DNA of 36,690 nt from Bacteroidia bacterium (GTDB lineage Bacteria > Bacteroidota > Bacteroidia > Bacteroidales > Azobacteroidaceae): the NCBI GenBank assembly GCA_025996865.1, contig BNTV01000042.1, forward strand, positions 1-36,690. Direction: 5' to 3'. The translations under genes were made by a program, and so were the position numbers. This document shows, piece by piece, positions 1 through 8,039 of this stretch; the first letter of the stretch is position 1, and every line of letters begins with the position of its first letter. The notes under the pieces were generated by a model. That model was not told the origin of the DNA, did not search any database, and worked only from the letters and a program-made list of their open reading frames with translations.

Positions 1-1031
1 GCCGCGAAGGTACTTGGGGAACGAATGCCATTGAAACCATATCGGCTCAATTACAACAAGAATTGCCGGGGTTGAGAGGGTTTTCGGCAAGTAATATGAA
101 AAGGATGCGGCGATTTTATGAAGAATGGTTGTCTGTTATAAACTCGGCAGCTACAACTGCCGAATTTCGCCAGATGCCGTCTGGCGAAATTCAAAATACT
201 GTAAATCATAACACTATAAATCGCCCGCTGACGGCGGGCGAATTGGAAATCAATACGAAATTACTGTTTGATGAAAATCGTCAGCCACTGGCTGACGATT
301 TGGATAGGCAATATTTTTTGCAAATAGGCTTTACACACCACTGCGAGATTTTCGAGAAAACCTCAAATTTAGAAGAACGCCTTTTTTACATTCAAAAGTG
401 CGCCTCCGAATTTTGGAGTAAAGAAAAATTGAGATACAACCTCAAATCCAACCTGTACGGCAAACAAGGCACGATGCTCAATAACTTTACCAAAGCCATT
501 GCTGATATTGATTTCCGCAAAGCCGCTCTAAATGCTTTCAAAGACGAGTATTTGTTGGACTATATCAATATCGAAGACCCCGACGATGAGCCTGACGAAA
601 GAGTGTTGGAAGCCGCAATAGTAAACAATATCAAAAAATTCATTATGGCTTTGGGTAAAGATTTTTCGTTTATTGGTAATCAATATCGCATGATAATCGA
701 AGGGAAAGAGTATTTTGTTGACCTCTTATTTTTCAATCGTCAATTGCAATGTTTGGTTGCTATCGACCTGAAACGAGGGGAGTTTAAACCCGAATATCTC
801 GGGAAAATGAATTTCTATCTGTCAGCACTTGATGATAAAGTTCGTTTGCCACACGAAAAATCGTCCATAGGCATTATTCTTTGCAAATCACAAAATCAAA
901 GCATAGTGGAATATGCTTTTCGCGATATGTCCAAACCTATGGGCGTGGCTACCTATCATTTATCGTCCGAACTTCCCGAACAATACCGCAATATTTTGCC
1001 CGATGCAGAAACATTGAGACAATTATTGTAA
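1..1031 (+). CDS. DUF1016/YhcG-family PD-(D/E)XK nuclease (5' partial)
   Basis: The frame is open from base 3 to the left edge, so the gene starts outside the window; an apparent TTG start at 63 is only internal. The N-terminal part matches the DUF1016 N-domain pattern (W-G-T, then GFSASNMKRMRRFYEEW at about 85-130), thought to bind nucleic acid. The C-terminal half matches the family's nuclease domain: FSFIGNQYRMIIEGKEYFVD, then LLFFNRQLQCLVAIDLKRGEF and PEYLGKMNFYLSALDD at about 665-835. The usual ELK of the active site reads DLK, a conservative change. Members are often found near restriction-modification or mobile genes and may be nucleases; the biological role is not settled. The linker between the two domains (140-305) is built from palindromes kept in frame (see separate entry). 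The family call is from memory of family patterns. Confidence 0.85.
   Translation, partial: REGTWGTNAIETISAQLQQELPGLRGFSASNMKRMRRFYEEWLSVINSAATTAEFRQMPSGEIQNTVNHNTINRPLTAGELEINTKLLFDENRQPLADDLDRQYFLQIGFTHHCEIFEKTSNLEERLFYIQKCASEFWSKEKLRYNLKSNLYGKQGTMLNNFTKAIADIDFRKAALNAFKDEYLLDYINIEDPDDEPDERVLEAAIVNNIKKFIMALGKDFSFIGNQYRMIIEGKEYFVDLLFFNRQLQCLVAIDLKRGEFKPEYLGKMNFYLSALDDKVRLPHEKSSIGIILCKSQNQSIVEYAFRDMSKPMGVATYHLSSELPEQYRNILPDAETLRQLL
144..301. repeat. Cluster of four in-frame palindromes inside the DUF1016 gene
   Basis: Inverted repeats read directly: 143-149 with 157-163 (TCGGCAG/CTGCCGA); 162-174 with 180-192 (GAATTTCGCCAGA and its exact complement, 5-nt loop); 221-228 with 234-241 (TCGCCCGC/GCGGGCGA); 275-287 with 289-301 (AAATCGTCAGCCA and its exact complement, 1-nt loop). 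All keep the reading frame. The last three encode related short peptides: FRQMPSGEI, NRPLTAGEL and NRQPLADDL. They fall in the linker between the DUF1016 N-domain and the nuclease domain. Confidence 0.9.
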
Positions 1032-1170
1032 AATTACAAATGGCAAAAATTGATATTTTCACTAATTTTGCAAACTAATTAACTGGCTATTTCTCCGTGT
1101 CCGTTGATTATTATCGGATTGTGTGATTAAGAAATTTTATCAGGAGATTGCGGACAACCCCGAATGACGG

Positions 1171-2511
1171 CTATTCGATATACTTTTTCAAAACTTCTTC
1201 GAGTACGCCGACATAATAAAACGGTAAATTAATCAGTTTGAACTTTTTACCTTTCTGTGTAGTAACTTCATCAATCGAAAACGGTTGCGAACAAACCCTG
1301 ACGGCCATGCTGTGAGGCGCTTCTTCCATAAACAGATGCAGGGATTTAAGTTTTGAATTATGCCCCGATTTTACTTCAACAGGAATAGCCATGCTGTTGA
1401 ATGGATACACAAAATCCACTTCAGCGTCAGAGCCGTGTTTATCGCGCCGCCAGAAATAACGTTTGGTCAACAAACTGTTGCTCAAAGTCAAAAGCTCTTG
1501 TGCTACAATATGTTCTGCTATTCTTCCGCGCCATACACCGGTAATATCTTTTACTGAAAAAACTTCCTTTTGTATGCCAGCAAAATAATTGACTAAACCG
1601 GTGTCGAGCCAAATCAACTTTGGATGTTTGCGAAAATTCTGCCGCAAAGGCATTCGCTCTTCGGAAGTCGGATAGACCAATTCGAGCAACATGGCCTTTT
1701 GGATGGTTTGGAATGCCGACGAGATTTCTTTTGAGGGAAAACCCGTACCTCCAAAGCGTTCAAAAGTAATGGCTTCTCCTGCGCTTTGCCAACCGATTTC
1801 AAGGATTATCCGTATAATTTTGACAAGCGTATTATTGGCAGTATATTTTTCAACATCATCTTGGTATGATACTAAAAGCGAGTCATATACCTCTTTCACT
1901 GCCAAAATATCGCGATTTTCGGCAAACTTGGCTACGGCAGCCGGCATCCCGCCCACTAAAACATAATCGTTGAACAGTTTCATTATTTGCTCATGAACAT
2001 AATGGGCATTCAAATTTTTCACCACATCCGTTTTAAACTGTTCACCGATTCCGTTTAAAAATTCCAAAAACGAACAGGGACGAATCGCCAAATATTGCAC
2101 ACGCCCAACGGGAAAGGAAATTTTACGTACATCAATGACTGTTTCGAGCAACGAACCTGCCACGATGACGTGGATATAGTTTGCCTCTTCGTAAAAATAT
2201 CGCAAAATAGCCACTGCCGGTTTTGAAAACTGGATCTCGTCGATAAACAGTAAAACCGATTTTTTCGTTTTTTGCCGGTCTTTATAGAAAAAAATAGCAT
2301 CAATCAATGCATGAACATCACCATTGTCTTCAAACAACCTGCGATCGCCGGGATTTTCCAAGTTTAAATGCAGGAAAACGTCATATTTCTTGGCAAATTC
2401 TTCTACCAAAGTTGTCTTACCCACTTGGCGTGCGCCACGCAAAATCAACGGCTTTCTATCGTTGCTTTCGCTCCATCGACGCAAATGCTCCATTATCGTT
2501 CTCTGAAACAT
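1171..2511 (-). CDS. AAA+ ATPase with C-terminal DUF4143 domain
   Basis: About 446 residues from the ATG at 2511. A TTG six codons upstream (2529) is in frame but less likely. Walker A is GARQVGKTT (about residues 26-34) and Walker B is LLFIDEIQF (about 88-95), followed by the sensor region ending in IVAGSLLE. The C-terminal half has the DUF4143 pattern, with VDFVYPFNSMAIPVEVKSG resembling a PD-(D/E)XK fold. These proteins are widespread single-gene ATPases in Bacteroidales, often many paralogs per genome; their role is unknown, though toxin-antitoxin or defence functions have been suggested. A promoter and three 33-bp-spaced motif copies lie upstream, so the gene is probably tightly controlled, perhaps by its own product (inference). 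A second, diverged relative is at 26879-28057. Confidence 0.85.
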   Translation of the reverse strand: MFQRTIMEHLRRWSESNDRKPLILRGARQVGKTTLVEEFAKKYDVFLHLNLENPGDRRLFEDNGDVHALIDAIFFYKDRQKTKKSVLLFIDEIQFSKPAVAILRYFYEEANYIHVIVAGSLLETVIDVRKISFPVGRVQYLAIRPCSFLEFLNGIGEQFKTDVVKNLNAHYVHEQIMKLFNDYVLVGGMPAAVAKFAENRDILAVKEVYDSLLVSYQDDVEKYTANNTLVKIIRIILEIGWQSAGEAITFERFGGTGFPSKEISSAFQTIQKAMLLELVYPTSEERMPLRQNFRKHPKLIWLDTGLVNYFAGIQKEVFSVKDITGVWRGRIAEHIVAQELLTLSNSLLTKRYFWRRDKHGSDAEVDFVYPFNSMAIPVEVKSGHNSKLKSLHLFMEEAPHSMAVRVCSQPFSIDEVTTQKGKKFKLINLPFYYVGVLEEVLKKYIE

Positions 2512-2560
2512 GATATAATCCGTTTTCAATTAATAAATTAAACGACCATTTTTTGCGCTG

Positions 2561-2591
2561 TAAAGGTAGGATAATATTTTGTTCTTTCCAA
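2561..2591 (-). promoter_or_regulatory. Promoter of the first AAA+ ATPase
   Basis: On the minus strand TACCTTTA (2568-2561) resembles the Bacteroidota -7 box TAnnTTTG, with TTG (2591-2589) about 20 bp upstream. The predicted start of transcription near 2554 leaves a leader of about 43 nt before the ATG at 2511. The -33 element is inside the first copy of the 33-bp-spaced repeat. Confidence 0.55.
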
Positions 2592-2672
2592 AAGGAACGG
2601 TAAAATTATTAAAAATCATACCTAAAAGAACGGTAAAAATTCCAAATATGCAACCAAAAGGAACGGTAAAAT
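2588..2672 (-). repeat. Three motif copies phased at 33 bp (operator candidate)
   Basis: CCAAAAGGAACGGTAAAA-type motifs begin at 2588, 2621 and 2654 on the plus strand, exactly 33 bp apart (about three helical turns). Copies 1 and 3 are identical over the core; copy 2 (CCTAAAAGAACGGT) has two changes. Copy 1 covers the -33 element of the ATPase promoter. Spacing on the same helical face suggests cooperative protein binding. Confidence 0.75.
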
Positions 2673-2771
2673 ACCTTTAACCGAACGACTATATTATCCA
2701 TTTGAGAAATCATATCTGCCATTCGCCGGCATACAAATCGTGTTCATAAGACCACACTACCCAAAAGCTAA

Positions 2772-5114
2772 CTACAATCCCAACATTGACCCAACCTGAT
2801 AAACCCCAAAACTCACCAACCAAGCCAAAGCCGTCGTGTAAAAAATCACAAACAAAGCCCATTTCCACGAACCTGATTCGTTTTTAATGGCCGCAATCGT
2901 GGCTATACAAGGAAAATAAATCAAGACAAACAGCAGGAGGCTGGTCGCAACCAAAGGCGTAAAAACCAAACTGCCATCGGAAGCCTGTTCTGCCTGCAAC
3001 CGTTCTTTCAAAAGCATATCATTTTCGCCATCACCGGTATAAATTACTCCTAAGGTGCTGACAATTATTTCTTTAGCCGCCATTCCGGAAACCAGACTCG
3101 TCCCGATTTTCCAGTCAAATCCCAAAGGTTTTACGGCCGGCTCGATAAAATGACCGATTTTCCCGATATAGGAATTTTCCTTGCCCACACCTTGCGGAAA
3201 ATATTCCAGAAACCAAACGATAATGGATGCCACTAAAATAACGCCTCCCATTTTTTTCAGGTATTGGGACGTTTTGTCCCATCCGTGACGATTCATGGCT
3301 TTCAGTGTCGGCATACGGTAAGGCGGCAATTCCATCACAAAAGGTAAATCTTCCCCTTTTACCAAAAACTTTTTGAATATGCGCGACATAATAATAGCCA
3401 GTATAATCCCGGTAATGTACAATCCGAAAAGTACTAACCCACCGTTTTTCGGGAAGAAAGCGCCAACCAGCAAAAGATAAACCGGTAGCCGCGCCGAACA
3501 GGACATCAACGAATTGACCAATATGGTAATCAGGCGGGTATTCCGGCTTTCGATAATCCGGGTGCTCATGATGGCAGGCACATTGCAACCGAAACCCATC
3601 ACTAACGGAATAAACGATTTTCCATGTAAACCCATTTTCTGCATGAATTTATCCATGATAAAAGCCGCCCTCGCCATGTAGCCGGTATCTTCCATAAAAG
3701 AAATAAACAGGTACAGAATCACAATGTTAGGCAGAAAAACAATGACGGATCCGACGCCTCCAATAATCCCGTCAATCAACAGGCTTTTAAGCGGACCTTC
3801 GGACATCCGTCCGTCGATAAAATTTCCAAAAACCGCTACTAACCACTCAATCCATTGCATCGGATATTTGCCGAGGAAAAAAGTTCCTTCAAACATCACA
3901 AACATGAACAGGAAAAAAAGCGGGAACCCCAATATCTTGTTGGTCACGACCTTGTCAATTCGATGCGTGATTTTCAGAGAATCTTGTTTACCAACTTTGA
4001 AAGTCTGCTGCAAAGCGCCGTCGATGAATCCGTAACGCGCATCGGTAAAAGCCGTTTCGACATCTTCCCTGAAATCGTCGCGAATGTATTGGGCGTGAAT
4101 ATCCCTTTCCTTGAGAATTTGTTTGGCTCCGGAAAATTTTGCAACCATTTGTTCGCCTACTTTATCCCCTTCAAGCAGAAGGATACTGAGATAACGGCGG
4201 GAAGTATCAATTCCGAGCTGGGTTTTTTCTTTCAGCAATTTTTTGACATGTTTGATTCCGGTTTCGATTTCTTCGCCGTAATTGATGTGGATATGGCGGG
4301 CAATCGGACTCCGGCGTTCATATACCTCGATCACCTGGTCAAAAAGTTCGGGGATTCCTTTCCCTGATTTGGCAACCGTAGGAACAATCGGATAACCAAT
4401 CATTTCCGCCAAAGATTGATAATCGAGTTTAGCGCCCGATTTCTCTAATTCGTCGTACATGTTCAAGGCCATTACCGCCGTCGCATCCATGTCGATAAGT
4501 TGTGTAGTCAGATAAAGATTTCTTTCCAAGTTGGAAGCCGACACCACATTGATAATAATATCGGGCGTACCTTCAAATATTTGTTTCCGGACATAAAGTT
4601 CTTCGGGCGAATAGGCTGATAAGGAATAAGTTCCCGGCAAATCAACCAAATTGAACGTGTAGCCTTTGTACTTGAATTTACCTTCTTTGGCATCCACGGT
4701 TACACCGCTGTAATTTCCGACTCGTTCGTGCGTACCCGAAGCAATATTGAAAAGCGAAGTTTTTCCGGAATTGGGATTTCCGACTAAGGCTACATTGATG
4801 ACTTTACTTTGTTCGTTGGCTAATGAAAGCAATTTATCTTCGTTGAGTATCAAAGGAAATTTTTCGGATTCGTTGGATGGTTGAATTTCTTCGCCTGTGA
4901 AAATTTCGATCAATTCGGCTTCGCTTTTTCGCAGAGAAACCTCATAATCCATTACCTTGTAAACAGTTGGATCTTTCAAAGGCGCTTTGGTAAGCATCTC
5001 TGCTTTTTTCCCTTTCACAAACCCCATTTCTATAATCCGCCGGCGGAAAGCTCCCCGCCCCGTCACTTTGATAATAATCCCGCTTTGCCCCGGTTTTAAA
5101 TCGGAAAGTTTCAT
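2772..5114 (-). CDS. feoB: Ferrous iron transport protein, FeoA-FeoB fusion
   Basis: 780 residues. Residues 1-72 form a FeoA SH3-like domain, fused to FeoB as is usual in Bacteroidales. The cytoplasmic G domain has G1 GNPNSGKTS (about 112-119), the switch region NYSGVTVD, G3 DLPGTYSLS and a G4-like NMYD. It is followed by the helical regulatory segment and an inner-membrane permease with Gate motifs, including MGFGCNVPA and a second Gate half near the C terminus. It imports Fe(II) across the inner membrane in a GTP-dependent way. The gene seems monocistronic: the upstream gene tatD is 308 bp away with hairpins between. No convincing Fur box was seen. The start ATG at 5114 fits a short leader from the promoter at 5137-5166. 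Confidence 0.96.
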   Translation of the reverse strand: MKLSDLKPGQSGIIIKVTGRGAFRRRIIEMGFVKGKKAEMLTKAPLKDPTVYKVMDYEVSLRKSEAELIEIFTGEEIQPSNESEKFPLILNEDKLLSLANEQSKVINVALVGNPNSGKTSLFNIASGTHERVGNYSGVTVDAKEGKFKYKGYTFNLVDLPGTYSLSAYSPEELYVRKQIFEGTPDIIINVVSASNLERNLYLTTQLIDMDATAVMALNMYDELEKSGAKLDYQSLAEMIGYPIVPTVAKSGKGIPELFDQVIEVYERRSPIARHIHINYGEEIETGIKHVKKLLKEKTQLGIDTSRRYLSILLLEGDKVGEQMVAKFSGAKQILKERDIHAQYIRDDFREDVETAFTDARYGFIDGALQQTFKVGKQDSLKITHRIDKVVTNKILGFPLFFLFMFVMFEGTFFLGKYPMQWIEWLVAVFGNFIDGRMSEGPLKSLLIDGIIGGVGSVIVFLPNIVILYLFISFMEDTGYMARAAFIMDKFMQKMGLHGKSFIPLVMGFGCNVPAIMSTRIIESRNTRLITILVNSLMSCSARLPVYLLLVGAFFPKNGGLVLFGLYITGIILAIIMSRIFKKFLVKGEDLPFVMELPPYRMPTLKAMNRHGWDKTSQYLKKMGGVILVASIIVWFLEYFPQGVGKENSYIGKIGHFIEPAVKPLGFDWKIGTSLVSGMAAKEIIVSTLGVIYTGDGENDMLLKERLQAEQASDGSLVFTPLVATSLLLFVLIYFPCIATIAAIKNESGSWKWALFVIFYTTALAWLVSFGVYQVGSMLGL

Positions 5115-5136
5115 TTACTTCTGCTCAATTTTTGAA

Positions 5137-5166
5137 CAAAGGTCGCTAATTCCTGCGAAAAAACAA
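5137..5166 (-). promoter_or_regulatory. Promoter of feoAB
   Basis: Minus-strand GACCTTTG (5144-5137) matches TAnnTTTG except for one base, and TTG (5166-5164) lies 19 bp upstream, the usual Bacteroidota spacing. The predicted start near 5130 gives a leader of about 15 nt. Confidence 0.55.
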
Positions 5167-5204
5167 TTGTTTTTTGTAATTATTTTGAATTTGTTTAAAT
5201 AAGA

Positions 5205-5422
5205 TTTTTTTTTATATTTTATTCGATTGGAAATCAATAATTTGAAAAATTATCTAATAAAAAACATAAAATTTTTTATTTTTGGTTTAAACCTTTTTGC
5301 TTAAATTCACTCTTAATTTTCAAAGAGTGTTATTTCATTAGTTATAGTTAAGGGTTAGTAATTCAATTAGGAAGGTTGACGAAGTGATTTCGGCAACCTT
5401 TTGTCTTTATTTTATAGATAGA
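5205..5422. other. AT-rich gap between feoAB and tatD with two hairpins
   Basis: No ORF of interest. Two perfect or near-perfect hairpins occur: CACTCTT/AAGAGTG at 5308-5314 and 5323-5329, and a longer one at 5372-5400. The gap could hold a small plus-strand RNA, but I could not identify a good promoter for it. Confidence 0.4.
5372..5400. terminator. Hairpin, terminator-like, downstream of tatD
   Basis: AAGGTTG (5372-5378) pairs with CAACCTT (5394-5400), and CGAA (5380-5383) with TTCG (5389-5392), with one mismatch between. It lies just after the tatD stop on the minus strand. The T-rich run (5401-5413) is on the plus-strand side, so it looks more like a terminator of a plus-strand transcript; it may work both ways. 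Confidence 0.5.
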
Positions 5423-6193
5423 TTAATTGCCGAACAACCGCCGGGCATTCCCCGTAGTCTCCTCAGCAACGATTTCCAAAGGAAGTTCATAAATTTCCGC
5501 CAATTTTCCGCCAATGACCGGCAAATAGGCCGGCTCGTTTCGTTTTCCCCTGTGTGGAACCGGGGAAAGGTAAGGAGCATCTGTCTCCAAAAGAACCCGT
5601 TCTATCGGAAGTAAAGGCAAATAATCCCTGAATTTTGCATTTTTATAGGTGACAATTCCGTTGATACCAATCATAAAGTTCTGCAAACGAACGATTTCTT
5701 CCAACTCTTCACGAGAACCGCTGAAACTGTGAAAAACGCCCCGCAATTTTTCCGCACCGACTTTATGAATGCTCTCAAAAACTTCCGGAAACGCCTCACG
5801 GGTGTGAATGGCAACCGGTAAATTCCGCTCAATACTCCATTGCAGCTGAGTTTCAAATGCATCAACTTGTTCTTTCAGAAAAGTTTTATCCCAATACAAA
5901 TCCAAACCGATTTCCCCGATCGCTATGTATTTCCGTTTTTCGAACCAACTTTCGATGATTGCCAAATCTTTCCGGAAATCCGCTCCTACACTCGTCGGAT
6001 GTAAACCCATCATCGGATAACACAAATCGGGATACCGGTCGCTCAAAGCGTGCAAACGGTCAATGGATTCTACATCAATATTGGGAAGATAAAACCGGTT
6101 TACGCCGGCTTCTCCGGCTCTTTGAACAACTTCACGAATATCGGAATCAAATTCTTCTGAAAATATATGTGTATGCGTATCAATGAAATACAT
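5423..6193 (-). CDS. tatD: TatD-family metal-dependent DNase
   Basis: 256 residues, typical family length. The metal-binding residues of the TIM-barrel amidohydrolase fold are visible: HTH (H7, H9), E94 in GEIGLDLYWD, H130 in AIHTREA, H155 in VFHSFSG and D205 in LETDAPYLSP. The closing motif PHRGKRNEP is also typical. The enzyme is a 3'-5' exonuclease or deoxyribonuclease, linked elsewhere to DNA repair. The start ATG (6193) directly abuts the TAG stop of the upstream gene, so the two are surely co-transcribed and probably translationally coupled. Confidence 0.93.
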   Translation of the reverse strand: MYFIDTHTHIFSEEFDSDIREVVQRAGEAGVNRFYLPNIDVESIDRLHALSDRYPDLCYPMMGLHPTSVGADFRKDLAIIESWFEKRKYIAIGEIGLDLYWDKTFLKEQVDAFETQLQWSIERNLPVAIHTREAFPEVFESIHKVGAEKLRGVFHSFSGSREELEEIVRLQNFMIGINGIVTYKNAKFRDYLPLLPIERVLLETDAPYLSPVPHRGKRNEPAYLPVIGGKLAEIYELPLEIVAEETTGNARRLFGN

Positions 6194-6886
6194 CTAAAAC
6201 AGTTCTTTCTGGTAATGATAATTAATTTTGTAAGACTGGTAAACTTCCGATAATTTCTGAAGCGGTAAATTTCCGTATTTTTCTTCCACTCTCGACCAAA
6301 TATTCCGGATCATACTTTCCGCTTTTTTCTGCATTTCATATAAAACGGCTTGTTGGCGAATCACGTTCTGTTTATAGATTTTGGCACTGTGAACAATATC
6401 CAGAAATAATTCGTAATGTACTTTTACCTTGGCAATTGCAGGATTATATAAAGGATAGCCGCCGCGAGACATACGCTTGGTCTCTCCTTGTATGATTTTT
6501 TCGCCCCAATAAATGATTGCTTCTTCCGTCGATAAATCGGGTAATTCCAGTTCTTTTCCGCTTTCGAATCCGTAATCGCTTAAAGCTTCAGGTTTTATTT
6601 CATTACGGATAACGGTAAATTGCAAAACCTGAATGAAATGGGAAACGTACATTTGGGCATTCTTAATCAGTTCGCCATATTCCGTTTGCGATTTGGTCGA
6701 ATCCTTAATGGCCTGCTTTAAAACAAACCGTGCGCCTTCGTAAGAAATGATAAAAAGGCGCAATTCTTCAACTTCTTCTGTTGATAATATAATTTCTTGA
6801 TCACCATTTATTTCTTGACGGTCAACTGCCGCCTGGAGCGTTCTTATTTTGCCGTCGTCTGTTTCAGGGACCCTTTTTAAATACAT
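6194..6886 (-). CDS. Conserved hypothetical protein, operon partner of tatD
   Basis: 230 residues with no signal peptide or membrane segment and no domain I recognise. It is charged and mostly helical by eye, with a YEGARFVLKQAIKD stretch near residue 55 and a long helical C-terminal half (about 150-225) rich in K, E, Y and Q. The stop codon touches the tatD start, and the polyprenyl synthase stop is only 11 bp upstream of its own start, so it is the middle gene of a three-gene transcription unit. Function unknown. Confidence 0.8.
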   Translation of the reverse strand: MYLKRVPETDDGKIRTLQAAVDRQEINGDQEIILSTEEVEELRLFIISYEGARFVLKQAIKDSTKSQTEYGELIKNAQMYVSHFIQVLQFTVIRNEIKPEALSDYGFESGKELELPDLSTEEAIIYWGEKIIQGETKRMSRGGYPLYNPAIAKVKVHYELFLDIVHSAKIYKQNVIRQQAVLYEMQKKAESMIRNIWSRVEEKYGNLPLQKLSEVYQSYKINYHYQKELF

Positions 6887-6897
6887 AATTTAAACCG

Positions 6898-7869
6898 TTA
6901 AAATTCTCTTTCCATTAAATTTTTAGCAATATTTTTTAATATTCTTTTCCTGTCTTCATCTACCAAAACTGCTTGAAAGGCCGTCAAAGCCTTTTCATAA
7001 AAAAACAGGATCGCTTCATTGGCTTTTTCGGGAACAGCCAATTGATCATATAAATTGCGTACTGCAATAATTTTTTTCCGGGGTTTATCACCGCACTCAA
7101 GCCACTTGAGAAGTTTTGCTTTATCCGTTTTATCCGCTCTGTTCAAGGCATTAATCAACAGATAGGTTTTTTTGTTACATAAAATATCTCCACCTGTTTT
7201 TTTTCCGAAAACATCGGGATTTCCGTAAACGTCCAATAGATCGTCTTTTATTTGGAAAGCGATGCCCAGATTAAGCCCGAAATCATATATGTTTTGTGCA
7301 TCCTTTTCGTCAGCGCCGCCGATAATTGCTCCGCTTTTAAGACTGGCGCCGAGCATGACAGCCGTTTTCAGACGAATCATTTCGATATATTCCTGTTCGG
7401 AAACATCCGGTCGTTGCTCAAATTCCATATCGTATTGTTGACCTTCGCAAATTTCGGTAGCCGTTTGAGAAAACAGATTCAAAAGCGGCTTTAAGTTTTC
7501 CGTAACAGATTCTGTCATAAAAATATAAGAAAGAATCAACATGGCGTCTCCCGAAAGAATCGCTACATTTTCGTTCCACTTTTTGTGAACCGTCGGTTGA
7601 CCTCTCCGCAAATCCGCCCTGTCCATTACGTCGTCGTGCATGAGCGTGAAATTGTGAAAAATTTCCCAGGCCAAAGCCGGACGAATGGCGGCGTCAACCT
7701 CATCCCGATACAAATTACAAGCTAACAGCGTAAAAGCCGGACGAATTTTTTTCCCTTTCAAAGCCAACAAATAAGCAATCGGCTCATACAATCCGGCCGG
7801 ATTTTTGGGGTACTGAATCGCTTGGATTTCCCGGTTTATAATATCTAAACTGTCTTGAAGACTTAACAT
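6898..7869 (-). CDS. Polyprenyl diphosphate synthase (trans-prenyltransferase)
   Basis: 323 residues. It has both Asp-rich motifs of class I trans-prenyltransferases: DDVMD at 79-83 followed by RADLRRGQPTVHKKW, and DDLLD at 209-213 followed by GKKTGGD. It condenses isopentenyl diphosphate onto allylic diphosphates, feeding menaquinone or cell-wall lipid carrier synthesis. The first motif lacks the two-residue insertion of E. coli-type farnesyl synthase. Residue -5 from the first Asp is Phe74, a bulky residue that usually limits product length, so a C15-C20 product is more likely than a long one (inference). It is first gene of the unit with the hypothetical gene and tatD. A -7-like TAATTTTG lies at 7897-7890 on the minus strand, without a clear -33 element. 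Confidence 0.9.
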   Translation of the reverse strand: MLSLQDSLDIINREIQAIQYPKNPAGLYEPIAYLLALKGKKIRPAFTLLACNLYRDEVDAAIRPALAWEIFHNFTLMHDDVMDRADLRRGQPTVHKKWNENVAILSGDAMLILSYIFMTESVTENLKPLLNLFSQTATEICEGQQYDMEFEQRPDVSEQEYIEMIRLKTAVMLGASLKSGAIIGGADEKDAQNIYDFGLNLGIAFQIKDDLLDVYGNPDVFGKKTGGDILCNKKTYLLINALNRADKTDKAKLLKWLECGDKPRKKIIAVRNLYDQLAVPEKANEAILFFYEKALTAFQAVLVDEDRKRILKNIAKNLMEREF

Positions 7870-7940
7870 ATTTTTCCATTATGAATTTACAAAATTACGT
7901 GAAATTTTTTATATTTCCATCGACAAATGAAAATTATTCC

Positions 7941-8027
7941 GGATTGCTTCGGGCTTCGCCCTCGCAATGTCGCAGTGAGGCTAAATTATCGTACCCGTCA
8001 TTGCAAGGGCGAAGCCCGAAGCAATCC
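7941..8027. repeat. Long imperfect palindrome (REP/MITE-like family C)
   Basis: A 29-nt arm at 7941-7969 (starting GGATTGCTTCGGGCTTCGCC) is inverted at 7999-8027 with a single mismatch, around a 29-nt centre. The arm contains its own small inverted repeat (CGGGCTTCGCCC). It lies between the polyprenyl synthase start and the tonB-like stop. The CGTCATTGC core is shared with the element at 15043-15111. It looks like a dispersed intergenic mobile repeat. Confidence 0.8.
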
Positions 8028-8039
8028 AAAAAAAAATCA

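Noticed and set aside
1032..1170. Possible gene remnant (frame reading VIKKFYQEIADNPE then stop) between the DUF1016 gene and the ATPase
   Set aside because: Too short, no start codon and no recognisable family.
2588..2672. CRISPR-like repeats
   Set aside because: Only three degenerate copies with spacers of about 19 bp, located at a promoter; no cas genes.
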